64,000 nt of DNA from an uncultured Pseudorhodobacter sp. (GTDB taxonomy: Bacteria; Pseudomonadota; Alphaproteobacteria; Rhodobacterales; Rhodobacteraceae): NCBI GenBank assembly GCA_913062925.1, contig CAJXWJ010000006.1, positions 19,357 through 83,356 on the forward strand, in the 5' to 3' direction. The notes beneath the pieces are model-generated. The model saw only the letters and a program-made list of their open reading frames with translations, made no database searches and was not told the DNA's origin. A program made the position numbers and the translations under genes. Shown here piece by piece: positions 9,176-18,573 of the stretch. Position 1 is the stretch's first letter, and every line of letters begins with the position of its first letter.

Positions 9176-12100
9176 ACGCCGGTATGGTTGACGATAATAT
9201 CCGAGTCGATCAGCACGCTGGCCCCAGCCGTACCCAGATTATAGAGGTTATAGCTTTCTCCGTTGATGATCTGGCTTGAATGGGCATCGGTTGCACCAAC
9301 CAAGTTGACATGGTCATCGCCTGCACCCGAAATCGTCATCGACTTGTCTGGGCCTGTCAGCGCATTTACCTGCGCTTCGGTCAGGGTCAATGTCGCATGC
9401 GAGGCGGTCAGGTTGATGGTGCCAAAGTCGAAATGATCCAGACCCGCGCGCGATAGATCGACCGTAGTCTCGCCCGTGGTCGAGCGGATATAGAGCGTGC
9501 TGGATTCATTGCCCGCGGCGTCTTGACTGCTGACCACCAGATAGCTGCCATCAGGCACAGGGCTATTGTCAAAATAGCTCCGCGTGATCTGCTTGGATGA
9601 TCCGTTGATATCAGCAGTGCCATTCAAAGTCCCCGAAGGTGTGATGTCGATCACTGTGCCAGTGGCTGCAACCATATGGAAGGTGGTGATATCTGGCGTG
9701 GTTTCGGTGACGATCCCCGTGATCTGGTTGCCGCCGCCCTCGTCGCGGATAATCCAAGGGTCGTTTGGCGCAACAGTGTCAAAGGCAAAGTTTTGGTCGT
9801 AATGCGCAACGTTTCCGGCCAAATCGGTGGCGGTCACGGTGACACTGCGGCTTGCGCCACTGCCCTGCCCCGTTGGCAAATGCGCGGTGTCAAAGGTGAC
9901 AGACCAATTGCCCGAAGCATCCGCAGTGGTCTGCAAATCAATCCCATTTTGCATATGCACCACGATCTGCGCGCCCACCTCGGCCGTACCTGCCACAACC
10001 AAGCCATCCACGGCTTCGGTTGCGTTCAAGATGCCGTCGCCCGCCAAAGGCGCAGCCGGCTTTTGGAAATTGCTTACCTGCGTATCAACCAAAACGCTGG
10101 AGGTAATCGGCGCCGAGACGTTGCCATAGCTGTCGGTTGCCACGGCGGTGATCTGCATCGAATGCATCTCGCCTGCGGTAATCTCGCCTGGGGCGAAGGT
10201 ATAGCTCCAGGCCCCATTGCTGACGGTGGCCTGATGCTCTGCGCCATTGCCAAGCTTGACCATGACAGTCGAGCCCGCTTCGACCGTGCCGCCCACTTTC
10301 AGCCCGCCCAGCGCTTCGGCGGCGTTCAGAACCGCGTCAGCTTTTATAGAACTGGTATTGGTCAATGTCTGAGCGAAATTGCTAACCAAAGTGTCAACCT
10401 GCACTGGCGAGGTGACGGTGGCCGAGCGATTGCCATAGGCATCGGTCGCATAGGCCGAAATCGCCATGCTGTGCAGATCGCCCGGGGTCACCTCCGAGGC
10501 AGGGAAGGTATAGCTCCAATTGCCGTTGCTGACGGTGGCCTGATGCTCGACGCCATTGCCCAGCTTGACCATAACAACCGAACCGGCTTCTACAGTACCG
10601 CCGATCCGCAGGCCACCTTGGGCTTCGGCCGCATTTAATACGCTATCGGCTTTAACAGAGCTGGTATCGGTCAGAGTCTGGGCAAAATTGCTGACCAGCG
10701 TATCGACCTGGACCGTCGAGGCGATGGTGTTCGACACGTTGCCATAGGCATCCGTGGCATAGGCGCTGATTGGCATTGTGTGCAAATCACCTGTGGTGAT
10801 TTCGTTTGCGGCGAAAGTATAGCTCCAGCTGCCGTTCGACACGCTGGCGGCGTGATAGCTGCCATCGCCCAGCTTGACCATCACGCTCGAGCCTGCCTCA
10901 ACCGTGCCGCTGATTTTCAAACCCAGCTGCTGTTCGGCACCATTCAAAACCATATCGGCCTTGATCGCACTCGTATCGGTATTGGTCAGAGCAAAGTTGC
11001 TGACCAAAGTATCCACCTTGATCGGCGAGACAATGGGCGGAGACACATTGCCATATTTATCCGTCGCAATCGCGGTCAGCTGCATATTGTGCAGATCGCC
11101 AGGTGTGATTTCACTTGCGGCGAAAGTATAGCTCCAGCTGCCATCGGTCACGGTCGCGGCATAGGTGCTGCCGTTGTCCAGTTTCACCTGAACCGTAGAG
11201 CCCGGCTCGACAAGACCACCAACGGTTAGACCTTGGGCCGATTCCGCGGCGTTCAGCACCCCGTCCGAGCCTGCACTGCTTGCGCTATGGGTGAAGGGCT
11301 GCACCACCGTATCAACCACCAGCGTATCATTTGCCGAAACTTTGTTACCGGCGCTGTCGGTCGCGGTCACAACGACAGGAATTTCATACTGGCCAGGGTT
11401 CACCTGAGTGGTCGGGAAGGTCACAGTCCAAGTGCCATCTGCACCCGCTGTGGTCGACTGGGTGTTGCCATTGACCAAAACATCAATCTTGGCGCCCGGT
11501 TCGCTGGTGCCGCCAATCTGTACCCCGTTCTGATAGGCCACCCCCGTCTCGACATGCGAAACGGTCTTGGTGCCTTGGTCAATCGCCACAACCGGAGGCG
11601 TGGTGTCGGCGGGTTCACCAGAATTGGTGCCACCCGTACCACCTGTACTTGTCGTGCCCGTGCTCGTCTCGCCTGTGCCGCCTGTAACCGTATCGGTGCC
11701 ACCCCCGCCAGAGACGCCAGCGCCCAGCACCGCCAGACCGCCCGCCGCAGCCGCAGCCGTGCCAACTCCACCAAAGCCACCCAAAAGCCCCGGAATAAAC
11801 GGAGCCATGCCTGCCGGTTCGTTGGCCGCAAAGGCGGTGTCCACGACCGTGTCGGCGGTCGTAAAGCGCAGATCGTCCAGCGGGCTCCACTTATCCCAGC
11901 CGCTCACCGGGCCATAATCGGCAAACAACACGCCGTCGCCGCTTGGCTGTACCAAAACTTCGGTCATCTCGCCATCAGCAGAAATATACAGGTGGTTCTC
12001 TTGCCCCGGTACTGCATTGAAATAATTGCTCAACACGACCATCCGGCCATCTGCCAGCCGGATCAGCAGATCGCCGCCCTGCTGTTCATAGGCCACAATG

Positions 12101-12237
12101 GATGTCTTTGAGAGGTTCAGCGATATGCTATCGCCAGCACCGATCTGGATGAAGTTGCCCTGCGTATCGCCTGCGACACTGCCATGCTGCTTTGCGCCCG
12201 CAAAATCGCGGACGGCGAAATCAATCGCCTGAACCAT
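9172..12237 (-). CDS. Bap-type repeat adhesin, substrate of the adjacent type I secretion system
   Basis: This is a predicted secreted surface adhesin of 1021 residues. From the start MVQAIDFAVRD (chosen for its GGCGGAG ribosome-binding site over an ATG at 12294) it has an N-terminal beta-rich domain like the BapA prefix (about 1-130), an Ala/Gly hydrophobic stretch (about 145-180, GTAAAAAGGLAVLGAG), a Thr/Gly linker, then bacterial Ig-like repeats of about 103 residues, each ending in a V-D-T-x-V motif. The C-terminal part (DHFDFGTINLTASHATLTL, then GAGDDHVNLVG) resembles the type I secretion target of other adhesins. No run of calcium-binding RTX nonapeptides is seen. It leads the operon adhesin-TolC-ABC-HlyD. 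Role in biofilm or attachment is inferred from the family. Confidence 0.88.
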   Translation of the reverse strand: MVQAIDFAVRDFAGAKQHGSVAGDTQGNFIQIGAGDSISLNLSKTSIVAYEQQGGDLLIRLADGRMVVLSNYFNAVPGQENHLYISADGEMTEVLVQPSGDGVLFADYGPVSGWDKWSPLDDLRFTTADTVVDTAFAANEPAGMAPFIPGLLGGFGGVGTAAAAAGGLAVLGAGVSGGGGTDTVTGGTGETSTGTTSTGGTGGTNSGEPADTTPPVVAIDQGTKTVSHVETGVAYQNGVQIGGTSEPGAKIDVLVNGNTQSTTAGADGTWTVTFPTTQVNPGQYEIPVVVTATDSAGNKVSANDTLVVDTVVQPFTHSASSAGSDGVLNAAESAQGLTVGGLVEPGSTVQVKLDNGSTYAATVTDGSWSYTFAASEITPGDLHNMQLTAIATDKYGNVSPPIVSPIKVDTLVSNFALTNTDTSAIKADMVLNGAEQQLGLKISGTVEAGSSVMVKLGDGSYHAASVSNGSWSYTFAANEITTGDLHTMPISAYATDAYGNVSNTIASTVQVDTLVSNFAQTLTDTSSVKADSVLNAAEAQGGLRIGGTVEAGSVVMVKLGNGVEHQATVSNGNWSYTFPASEVTPGDLHSMAISAYATDAYGNRSATVTSPVQVDTLVSNFAQTLTNTSSIKADAVLNAAEALGGLKVGGTVEAGSTVMVKLGNGAEHQATVSNGAWSYTFAPGEITAGEMHSMQITAVATDSYGNVSAPITSSVLVDTQVSNFQKPAAPLAGDGILNATEAVDGLVVAGTAEVGAQIVVHMQNGIDLQTTADASGNWSVTFDTAHLPTGQGSGASRSVTVTATDLAGNVAHYDQNFAFDTVAPNDPWIIRDEGGGNQITGIVTETTPDITTFHMVAATGTVIDITPSGTLNGTADINGSSKQITRSYFDNSPVPDGSYLVVSSQDAAGNESSTLYIRSTTGETTVDLSRAGLDHFDFGTINLTASHATLTLTEAQVNALTGPDKSMTISGAGDDHVNLVGATDAHSSQIINGESYNLYNLGTAGASVLIDSDIIVNHTGV
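10089..11316 (-). repeat. Tandem repeats of about 309 bp encoding Ig-like domains
   Basis: Four in-frame units follow one another, with boundaries at the codons for V-D-T near 11316, 11016, 10707, 10398 and 10089. The three full units after 11016 are exactly 309 bp (103 codons); the first is 300 bp. Shared peptide motifs are VDTLVSNFA, GTVEAGS, MVKLG, SNGxWSYTF and ATDxYGN. The units at 10399-10707 and 10090-10398 are the most alike. Such repeats are open to expansion and contraction by recombination. Confidence 0.9.
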
Positions 12238-12390
12238 TGTACTACTCCGCCTCAAAAACCCAAGCTTTAGCGCCTGGAGTGTTATTAGCCCCATTTTTGA
12301 GGCCTATTGCGTTCATCAATACTTTGATCTGGACACAATTTCTAGTCCTTTGATTGAATTTGATATACTTTAGGGACTTATTGATCTCAA

Positions 12391-12430
12391 TTTCGCCACA
12401 AAAGCGCGACTTTCGCTACAAAAGCGCAAC
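12391..12430. repeat. 20-bp tandem direct repeat upstream of the adhesin operon
   Basis: TTTCGCCACAAAAGCGCGAC is followed immediately by TTTCGCTACAAAAGCGCAAC; 18 of 20 positions agree. A 20-bp period puts two sites on nearly the same face of the helix, as expected for paired binding of a regulator. It lies about 155-195 bp before the adhesin start codon. No known regulator consensus was recognised. Confidence 0.8.
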
Positions 12431-12577
12431 AGTCGGCGGGGAAATAGCTGACATTTTAGGGGAAATTGCGCGATCTAGAGGCAGATCAGCCCAGCCTTGG
12501 CGACAAAACCACTAAGTCTTGCGGTGGCACCCAGCTTTCTCAACGTTTTGACTGTTGCGCAAAGAACCAACCGCGCG

Positions 12578-12646
12578 CAAATCTGCGGCAAGCCCGCACA
12601 GTTTTCCAACCAAAGCTGCCCAAGCCGAACAATCGCCGCAGATTTG
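12578..12646. repeat. 12-bp perfect inverted repeat upstream of cysD
   Basis: CAAATCTGCGGC at 12578-12589 is the exact complement of GCCGCAGATTTG at 12635-12646, with 45 nt between. It could form a long-loop hairpin in a cysD leader RNA or be two operator half-sites. It ends 114 bp before the cysD start. Confidence 0.6.
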
Positions 12647-12760
12647 TCGCAATCCTCAGCCCTATATCCCGAAATTCATCCCGCGCCAAAGATAGCGCGG
12701 TCTCCCCTTGGCTCCTGATCCGAAATTTGCCAAATAAGACGCGTAAGAAAAAAGGATTTT

Positions 12761-13696
12761 ATGATGACAGGCACGCCCGCCGCAGCACCGCTCTCGCAAA
12801 ACACGCTGACCCATTTGCAGCGGTTGGAAGCGGAAAGCATCCACATCATGCGCGAGGTCGTGGCCAATGCCGAAAATCCGGTGATGCTTTATTCTGTGGG
12901 CAAAGATTCGGCCTGCATGCTGCATCTGGCCAAGAAAGCCTTTTATCCGGCACCGCCGCCGTTTCCCTTGCTGCATGTCGACACCACTTGGAAATTCAAG
13001 GCGATGTATGACTTGCGCGAAAAAGCCGCGCGTGATGCAGGCATGCAGCTGATCGTTCATCAAAATCCCGAAGCCATGGAAAAAGGCATCAACCCCTTTG
13101 ACCACGGCAGCCTACACACCGATATGTGGAAGACCGAGGGGCTGAAACAGGCGCTGACCAAGTATAACTTTGACGTCGCCTTTGGTGGTGCGCGCCGTGA
13201 CGAAGAAAAGTCGCGCGCCAAAGAGCGGATCTTTTCCTTCCGCTCGGCCAATCACCGTTGGGACCCAAAAAGCCAGCGTCCCGAGCTTTGGCGGCTTTAC
13301 AACACCCGCAAGGCCAAGTCCGAATCCATCCGCGCCTTTCCGCTGTCGAACTGGACCGAGCTAGATATCTGGCAATATATCCATCTGGAAGGCATCGAGA
13401 TCGTGCCGCTGTATTTCTCGGCTCCGCGCCCTGTGGTGGAACGCAACGGCATGGTGCTGATGGTGGATGACGACCGCTTTCCGCTTGCGCCGGGCGAAGT
13501 GCCGCAGATGAAGTCGATCCGCTTTCGCACGCTGGGCTGCTATCCGCTGACCGGCGCGGTCGAAAGCACCGCCGCCACCCTGCCCGAGATCATTCAGGAA
13601 ATGCTGCTGACCACTACATCTGAACGTCAGGGCCGCGCGATTGACCACGATCAAGCCGCCTCGATGGAGAAAAAGAAACAAGAGGGGTATTTCTGA
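12761..13696 (+). CDS. cysD: Sulfate adenylyltransferase subunit 2 (CysD)
   Basis: CysD is the catalytic subunit of ATP sulfurylase, forming adenosine 5'-phosphosulfate from sulfate and ATP in assimilatory sulfate reduction. The 311-residue product has the PP-loop-type motif [14 protein letters not shown] near residue 48, the family motif [20 protein letters not shown] near 148, and the C-terminal KKKQEGYF. Two adjacent ATGs (12761, 12764) are possible starts after an AAAGGA site. Its stop overlaps the cysNC start (TGATG), so the two subunits are translationally coupled. Confidence 0.97.
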   Translation: MMTGTPAAAPLSQNTLTHLQRLEAESIHIMREVVANAENPVMLYSVGKDSACMLHLAKKAFYPAPPPFPLLHVDTTWKFKAMYDLREKAARDAGMQLIVHQNPEAMEKGINPFDHGSLHTDMWKTEGLKQALTKYNFDVAFGGARRDEEKSRAKERIFSFRSANHRWDPKSQRPELWRLYNTRKAKSESIRAFPLSNWTELDIWQYIHLEGIEIVPLYFSAPRPVVERNGMVLMVDDDRFPLAPGEVPQMKSIRFRTLGCYPLTGAVESTAATLPEIIQEMLLTTTSERQGRAIDHDQAASMEKKKQEGYF

Positions 13697-15612
13697 TGAC
13701 CAATCCAGCCCAAGACCCCGTTTACATCGCCGAAGACCTGATCGCCGAGGACATCGACGCCTATCTGCTGAAACATCAGCACAAAACCATGCTGCGCTTT
13801 ATCACCTGCGGGTCGGTGGATGACGGCAAATCGACGCTGATTGGCCGACTGCTTTACGACAGCAAGATGATCTTCGAAGACCAGCTTGCCAGCCTGGAAC
13901 ATGACAGCAAAGCCCATGGCACCCAAGGTCAGAACATCGACTTTGCCTTGCTGGTTGACGGGCTTGCCGCAGAGCGCGAGCAGGGCATCACCATCGACGT
14001 CGCCTATCGGTTTTTCGCCACCGACAAGCGCAAGTTCATCGTCGCCGATACCCCCGGCCACGAGCAATATACCCGCAATATGGTCACAGGCGCCTCGACC
14101 GCCGATCTGGCGGTGATCTTGATCGACGCCCGCCAAGGGGTGTTGACCCAGACCCGGCGGCATTCCTATTTGGTGCAGCTGCTTGGCATTCGCAACGTGG
14201 TGCTGGCGGTGAACAAGATGGATCTGGTCGGCTATAGCCAAGACCGTTTTGACCAGATCGTCAGCGAATATGCGCAGTTTGCCGAACAGCTTGGCATGAC
14301 GGCTTTCTTGCCAATCCCGATCTCGGGTCTGGCGGGGGATAATATCGTCACCCCAAGCGCCAATATGGGCTGGTATCAGGGGCCAACCCTGCTGGGCCAT
14401 CTGGAAGAGGCGCCGATCAATGTGGCGCGCATGGCGGATGAAGCCTTTCGCATGGCGGTGCAATGGGTGAACCGGCCCAATCTGGACTTCCGCGGCTTTG
14501 CGGGGCAGATCGGGTCAGGTGCGGTGCAGCCCGGCGATGCCATTCGGGTGCTGCCTTCGGGCAAGACCACCACGGTGAAATCCATCGTCACCTATGGCGG
14601 CACTCTGGATCGCGCCGTTGCAGGGCAGTCGATCACCCTGACCTTTGCCGATGAAATCGACTGCTCGCGCGGCGATGTGATCGTGCGCGCCGATGCGCCT
14701 TGCGAGGTGGCCGACCAGTTCGAGGCGACCTTGGTCTGGATGGACGAGCACGAGATGCTGCCCGGCCGCCCCTATCTGTTGAAGATCGGCACCCAGACCC
14801 TGACCGCCACCGTCACCGAGCCGAAATACGAGGTGAACATCAACACGCTGGAACATCTGCCGTCGCGGACCTTGGCGCTGAATGCGATTGGCGTCGTCAA
14901 TATCTCGACCGACCGCGCGGTGCCGTTTGAATCCTATGCCAAGAACCCCGATCTGGGGGGCTTTATCCTGATCGACCGGATGACCAATGCGACCGTGGCC
15001 GCTGGCATGGTGCATTTTGCACTGCGCCGCAGTCAGAACATCCATTGGCAGGCCTTGGATATTGACCGTGCGGCGCATGCCTCGATCAAGAACCAAAAGG
15101 CCAAGGTGGTTTGGTTTACCGGCCTCTCGGGTTCTGGCAAATCGACGATCGCCAATATTGTTGAGAAGAAACTGCATGCGATGGGCAAGCATACCTTCCT
15201 GCTTGACGGCGACAACGTCCGCCACGGGTTGAACCGCGACCTTGGCTTTACCGATGCTGACCGCGTGGAAAACATCCGCCGCGTCGGCGAGGTGGCCAAG
15301 CTGATGTCGGATGCCGGGCTGATCGTGCTGACCGCCTTTATCTCGCCCTTCCGCGCCGAGCGGCAGATGGTGCGCGAGATCATGGCCGAGGGCGAGTTCA
15401 TGGAAGTTTATGTCGACACCCCGCTAGAGGTTGCCGAAGATCGCGACGTCAAAGGCCTTTATAAAAAGGCCCGCGCTGGCAATCTGAAGAACTTTACCGG
15501 CATCGACAGCCCTTACGAGGCGCCAGAGGCCCCCGAGATCACGGTCAACACCGTCGCCCTGACCGCAGAAGACGCGGCAGAGCAGATCATCGCGGCGCTG
15601 CTGGCCAGCTAA
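13696..15612 (+). CDS. cysNC: Bifunctional sulfate adenylyltransferase subunit 1 / adenylylsulfate kinase (CysNC)
   Basis: The 638-residue protein fuses the GTPase subunit of ATP sulfurylase to APS kinase, so one polypeptide activates sulfate to PAPS. The N-terminal GTPase has [14 protein letters not shown] (about 37), [12 protein letters not shown] (about 116) and NKMDL (about 174), followed by two beta-barrel domains. The C-terminal kinase (from about residue 455) has [29 protein letters not shown] and the FISPFRAER segment. This fusion resembles NodQ and is usual in alphaproteobacteria. It ends 2 bp short of the convergent EamA gene. Confidence 0.97.
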   Translation: MTNPAQDPVYIAEDLIAEDIDAYLLKHQHKTMLRFITCGSVDDGKSTLIGRLLYDSKMIFEDQLASLEHDSKAHGTQGQNIDFALLVDGLAAEREQGITIDVAYRFFATDKRKFIVADTPGHEQYTRNMVTGASTADLAVILIDARQGVLTQTRRHSYLVQLLGIRNVVLAVNKMDLVGYSQDRFDQIVSEYAQFAEQLGMTAFLPIPISGLAGDNIVTPSANMGWYQGPTLLGHLEEAPINVARMADEAFRMAVQWVNRPNLDFRGFAGQIGSGAVQPGDAIRVLPSGKTTTVKSIVTYGGTLDRAVAGQSITLTFADEIDCSRGDVIVRADAPCEVADQFEATLVWMDEHEMLPGRPYLLKIGTQTLTATVTEPKYEVNINTLEHLPSRTLALNAIGVVNISTDRAVPFESYAKNPDLGGFILIDRMTNATVAAGMVHFALRRSQNIHWQALDIDRAAHASIKNQKAKVVWFTGLSGSGKSTIANIVEKKLHAMGKHTFLLDGDNVRHGLNRDLGFTDADRVENIRRVGEVAKLMSDAGLIVLTAFISPFRAERQMVREIMAEGEFMEVYVDTPLEVAEDRDVKGLYKKARAGNLKNFTGIDSPYEAPEAPEITVNTVALTAEDAAEQIIAALLAS

Positions 15613-15614
15613 GA

Positions 15615-16502
15615 TCAGGCGGCGGGGGTTTTCAGGCGGGCAAGTTGCACCGCCAAAATCCCCGCCGCTGCGATAGCCACGCCGATCATATCGGTTAGAT
15701 GGATCTTTTCGCCCAACAAAAGTGCGGCGATCAGCACACCAAAAAACGGGTTCATAAAGTGGAAGGCCGAGGCTTTTACCGCGCCAACCCGCCCGACCAG
15801 CGTGAACCACAACAGCGTGGCCGCCAGCCCCGGAATCAGAATCTGATAGGCAAAGGCCGCCAAAAACCGCGGGCTGATCTGCGCAGTCAAAGGCTCGCTG
15901 ACCCCAGCGACCACCGCCAGCACCACCGAGCCCACCAGCATCTGCAAGCCGACCACCATCAACAGATTGCCGCCAGATGTCGCACCCCGCATCGTCAGCG
16001 TCGCCACCGCCAGCGCCAAGGCCCCACCGATGCAAAGCAGAATGCCGATAGGATCAGCGCCACCCGAAAGCCTGCTGCCCATGATCAAAGCCACGCCCGA
16101 AAACCCAGCCAAAAGACCCAAAAGCCCAAGGTTCGAGACTTTTTCGCCGCGCAAAACCCAGCCAAGCAGCGCCACGATCAACGGCATGGTCGAAGCGATA
16201 ATCGCCGCCAATGACGCCTCGGTGCCCTGCAGCGCGATAAAGTTAAAGCCAAGATAGATCGCGTTCTGGCACAGACCAAAAACGATGACCGAGCGCGCCT
16301 GCCCGGGCGTCAGCCGCCAGCTTTGGCCCAGCGCCCGCGCGACCACCACAGCCAGCAGTCCCGAAATCAAAAACCGCATCGATAAAGCCGCCAAAGGCGG
16401 GGCAGCGGCTACAATAATCCGCGCCGTGGCAAAGGCCGACGACCACATCAACGAAAACGTCAGCCCCATCGCGATTGCGCGCAGATCCATGCCAGCCCCC
16501 AT
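15615..16502 (-). CDS. EamA/DMT-family membrane transporter
   Basis: This is a ten-helix inner-membrane carrier of the drug/metabolite transporter superfamily, with two EamA repeats (residues about 10-140 and 155-290). Typical segments are LTFSLMWSSAFATARI at the start, NAIYLGFNFIALQGTEASLAAII in the first repeat and HFMNPFFGVLIAALLLGE in the second. Substrate cannot be told from sequence. The start may be at 16502 or, four codons on, at 16490 (MDLRAI). The HU terminator lies immediately before it, so it needs its own promoter or read-through. Confidence 0.88.
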   Translation of the reverse strand: MGAGMDLRAIAMGLTFSLMWSSAFATARIIVAAAPPLAALSMRFLISGLLAVVVARALGQSWRLTPGQARSVIVFGLCQNAIYLGFNFIALQGTEASLAAIIASTMPLIVALLGWVLRGEKVSNLGLLGLLAGFSGVALIMGSRLSGGADPIGILLCIGGALALAVATLTMRGATSGGNLLMVVGLQMLVGSVVLAVVAGVSEPLTAQISPRFLAAFAYQILIPGLAATLLWFTLVGRVGAVKASAFHFMNPFFGVLIAALLLGEKIHLTDMIGVAIAAAGILAVQLARLKTPAA

Positions 16503-16504
16503 GT

Positions 16505-16532
16505 AAAAAGGGCCGCCAAATCGGCGACCCTT
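16505..16532 (-). terminator. Rho-independent terminator of the HU gene
   Basis: On the minus strand a 10-bp stem (AAGGGTCGCC pairing with GGCGGCCCTT, one G-T wobble) with a five-base loop is followed directly by TTT. It lies 22 bp after the HU stop codon. Confidence 0.8.
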
Positions 16533-16554
16533 TCCGAAACCCTTCAGCGCAAAC

Positions 16555-16851
16555 TTATGCGTTGACGATGTCTTTCAAAGCCTTAGCGATGGCGAATTTC
16601 ACCTGCTTGTCAGCTGGCTTGGTCATGGTTTCGCCGGTTGCTGGGTTACGCACTTGACGCTCTGGACGGGCCTTGCAAGCCACTTTTCCCAAACCTGGCA
16701 GGGTCACTGCGCCGCCAGCGGAAACTTCGCGCGACACCACAGCTGCGATCGCGTCCAAAGCAGCGGTTGCAGTTTTCTTGTCGGAATCCATCGCATCGGC
16801 AAGAGCTGCAACAAGCTGGGTTTTGGTCATCGGTTTGTTCATTTTGTTCAT
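16555..16851 (-). CDS. HU-family DNA-binding protein
   Basis: This is a small nucleoid protein that bends DNA as a dimer. The 98-residue product has the helix pair KTQLVAALADAMDSDKKTA, the core GGAVTLPGLGKVACKARPE, the beta-arm motif RQVRNPATGETM and the C-terminal helix KFAIAKALKDIVNA. Met residues at 4 and 8 are possible alternative starts. It has its own terminator and appears monocistronic. Whether it is the HU alpha- or beta-type cannot be decided here. Confidence 0.95.
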   Translation of the reverse strand: MNKMNKPMTKTQLVAALADAMDSDKKTATAALDAIAAVVSREVSAGGAVTLPGLGKVACKARPERQVRNPATGETMTKPADKQVKFAIAKALKDIVNA

Positions 16852-16978
16852 CCCTTGGTTCCGACCCGCTGATTTTTGTGCGGGCCTTATTTGCCTGTCA
16901 GGCGGATAAAGTGGCTTTTCACGCTTTCGCGGTCCAAGGCAAGCTCTTTTTGGCCGAGAATAAGGTGTTTTTGCGATT

Positions 16979-18457
16979 TTACAGGAAGGCTGTTTCCTCG
17001 AAACTACGCAACTTGCGGCTGTGAATTCGCTCTATCGGCATATCACGCAGCTTCTCCATCGCGCGAATACCAATTTCAAGGTGACGCGAGACCTGAGTCT
17101 TGTAGAATTCAGACGCCATTCCAGGCAGCTTCAACTCGCCATGCAAGGGCTTGTCCGAAACGCAAAGCAATGTGCCATAGGGCACGCGAAACCGAAAGCC
17201 ATTCGCCGCAATCGTCGCACTTTCCATATCCAAAGCAATCGCGCGCGATTGGCTTAGACGCCGGACCGGGCCAGATTTATCGCGCAACTCCCAGTTGCGG
17301 TTGTCAATTGTCGCCACCGTGCCCGTTCGCATGATGCGCTTCAGCTCGTAGCCCTCCAATTTCGTCACCTCTGCCACGGCTTCTTGCAGCGCGATCTGGA
17401 TCTCGGCCAGCGCTGGGATTGGCACCCAGATCGGCAGATCGTCGTCCAGCACATGGTCTTCGCGCAGATAAGCATGGGCCAAACAGAAATCGCCCAAAGA
17501 CTGGCTGTTGCGCAGGCCGGCGCAATGGCCAACCATAAGCCAAGCATGCGGGCGCAGCACGGCAATATGGTCGGTTGCGGTTTTTGCATTCGACGGCCCG
17601 ACGCCAATATTCACCAAGGTAATGCCGTTTCCGTCGGGGCGTTTCAGATGATAGGTCGGCATTTGCGGGGTTTTGGCATGCGGATTGATCACGCCATCCG
17701 GGCGGGTAATCTCTTGATTTCCCGTCGCAACAAAGCTGGTGTAGCCCTGCGCGGGGTCGGCCAAGGCGGCCCGCGCAATCGCCTCGAACTCTTCGACATA
17801 AAATTGATAGTTGGTAAACAGCACATGATTCTGGAAATGCACCGCATCGGTCGCGGTGTAATGCGACAGCCGCGCCAGGCTGTAATCAACCCGCTGTGCG
17901 GTAAAGGGCGCCAGCGGCTGCGAGCCATCGGCGTTATGGGTTAGGGTGCCGTTGACAATATCATCATTCGTGGTGGCCAGATCGGGCACATCAAAAACAT
18001 CACGCAGGCTGAACTCCAGCACGCCTTCCTGCGGCACCGAAACCGCAGGGTTGCCCGCAACCGCGAAATGCACCGGAATAGGCGTGTCAGAGACGCCAAT
18101 CTGCACTGGAACCTTGTGGTTCTGCATCAAAAGATCCAGCTGTTGAATCAGATAGTTACGAAACAAATCTGGGCGGGTGATCGTGGTTGCATAGACGCCG
18201 GGGCTGGCAACATGGCCAAAGGCAAGACGGCTGTCAGTCTTGACATGGCTGGTAACCGAAAGCCTGATCTCGGGATAGCAGGCGCGGATGCGGGTTGCAG
18301 GACGGCTGCCGGTCACCGCCGCACTGAAATGGGCGGATAAAAATCGCGTGGCTTCGGCATAAATCGCCTCCAGCCGGTCAACCGCAGCTGCGGCATCGGT
18401 GAAAATTTCTGATTTTGGTTGATCTGGGGTGCGGATGACCGCTTGTTCGTCGTTCAT
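16979..18457 (-). CDS. amn: AMP nucleosidase
   Basis: AMP nucleosidase splits AMP into adenine and ribose 5-phosphate in purine salvage. The start at 18457 (MNDEQAVIRTP) was preferred over an ATG at 18487 since it has a GAGAAG site; product 492 residues, normal for Amn. The N-terminal regulatory domain is followed by a nucleoside-phosphorylase-type domain with VNIGVGPSNAKTATDHIAVL, WLMVGHCAGLRNSQ and the AIALDMESATIAANG motif holding the catalytic-site residues. It is divergent from the SDR gene. Confidence 0.95.
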   Translation of the reverse strand: MNDEQAVIRTPDQPKSEIFTDAAAAVDRLEAIYAEATRFLSAHFSAAVTGSRPATRIRACYPEIRLSVTSHVKTDSRLAFGHVASPGVYATTITRPDLFRNYLIQQLDLLMQNHKVPVQIGVSDTPIPVHFAVAGNPAVSVPQEGVLEFSLRDVFDVPDLATTNDDIVNGTLTHNADGSQPLAPFTAQRVDYSLARLSHYTATDAVHFQNHVLFTNYQFYVEEFEAIARAALADPAQGYTSFVATGNQEITRPDGVINPHAKTPQMPTYHLKRPDGNGITLVNIGVGPSNAKTATDHIAVLRPHAWLMVGHCAGLRNSQSLGDFCLAHAYLREDHVLDDDLPIWVPIPALAEIQIALQEAVAEVTKLEGYELKRIMRTGTVATIDNRNWELRDKSGPVRRLSQSRAIALDMESATIAANGFRFRVPYGTLLCVSDKPLHGELKLPGMASEFYKTQVSRHLEIGIRAMEKLRDMPIERIHSRKLRSFEETAFL

Positions 18458-18573
18458 ATGCTTTGCTTCTCGATTTTGATCGGCCATCTAAGGGCGAAAC
18501 TCACGATTTCGCAAGTGAAGTCTTGATGACAGCGCAAAAGCTGTCAGATCTAAGGCGGCTGAAGGAGCGCGCG

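Larger units (their letters stand above)
12238..12760. promoter_or_regulatory. 523-bp divergent intergenic region between adhesin operon and cysD
   Basis: No credible gene is present. The left part (about 12290-12400) is clearly AT-richer than its surroundings and should hold the adhesin-operon promoter. It contains a 20-bp tandem repeat (12391-12430) and, nearer cysD, a 12-bp inverted repeat (12578-12589 and 12635-12646). An open frame starting at 12466 overlaps the cysD start in another frame and looks spurious. Both promoters must lie here. Confidence 0.6.

Noticed and set aside
9676..10638. 320-codon frame antisense to the adhesin
   Set aside because: It mirrors the repeated adhesin DNA, and its His/Gly/Arg-rich composition is typical of a shadow frame.
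10089..11316. CRISPR-like regular repetition
   Set aside because: The 309-bp period is protein-coding Ig-domain repetition in one frame, not short repeats with unique spacers.
12466..13011. Open frame of 181 codons before and across the cysD start
   Set aside because: It overlaps cysD in another frame, has no recognisable domain and no good ribosome-binding site.
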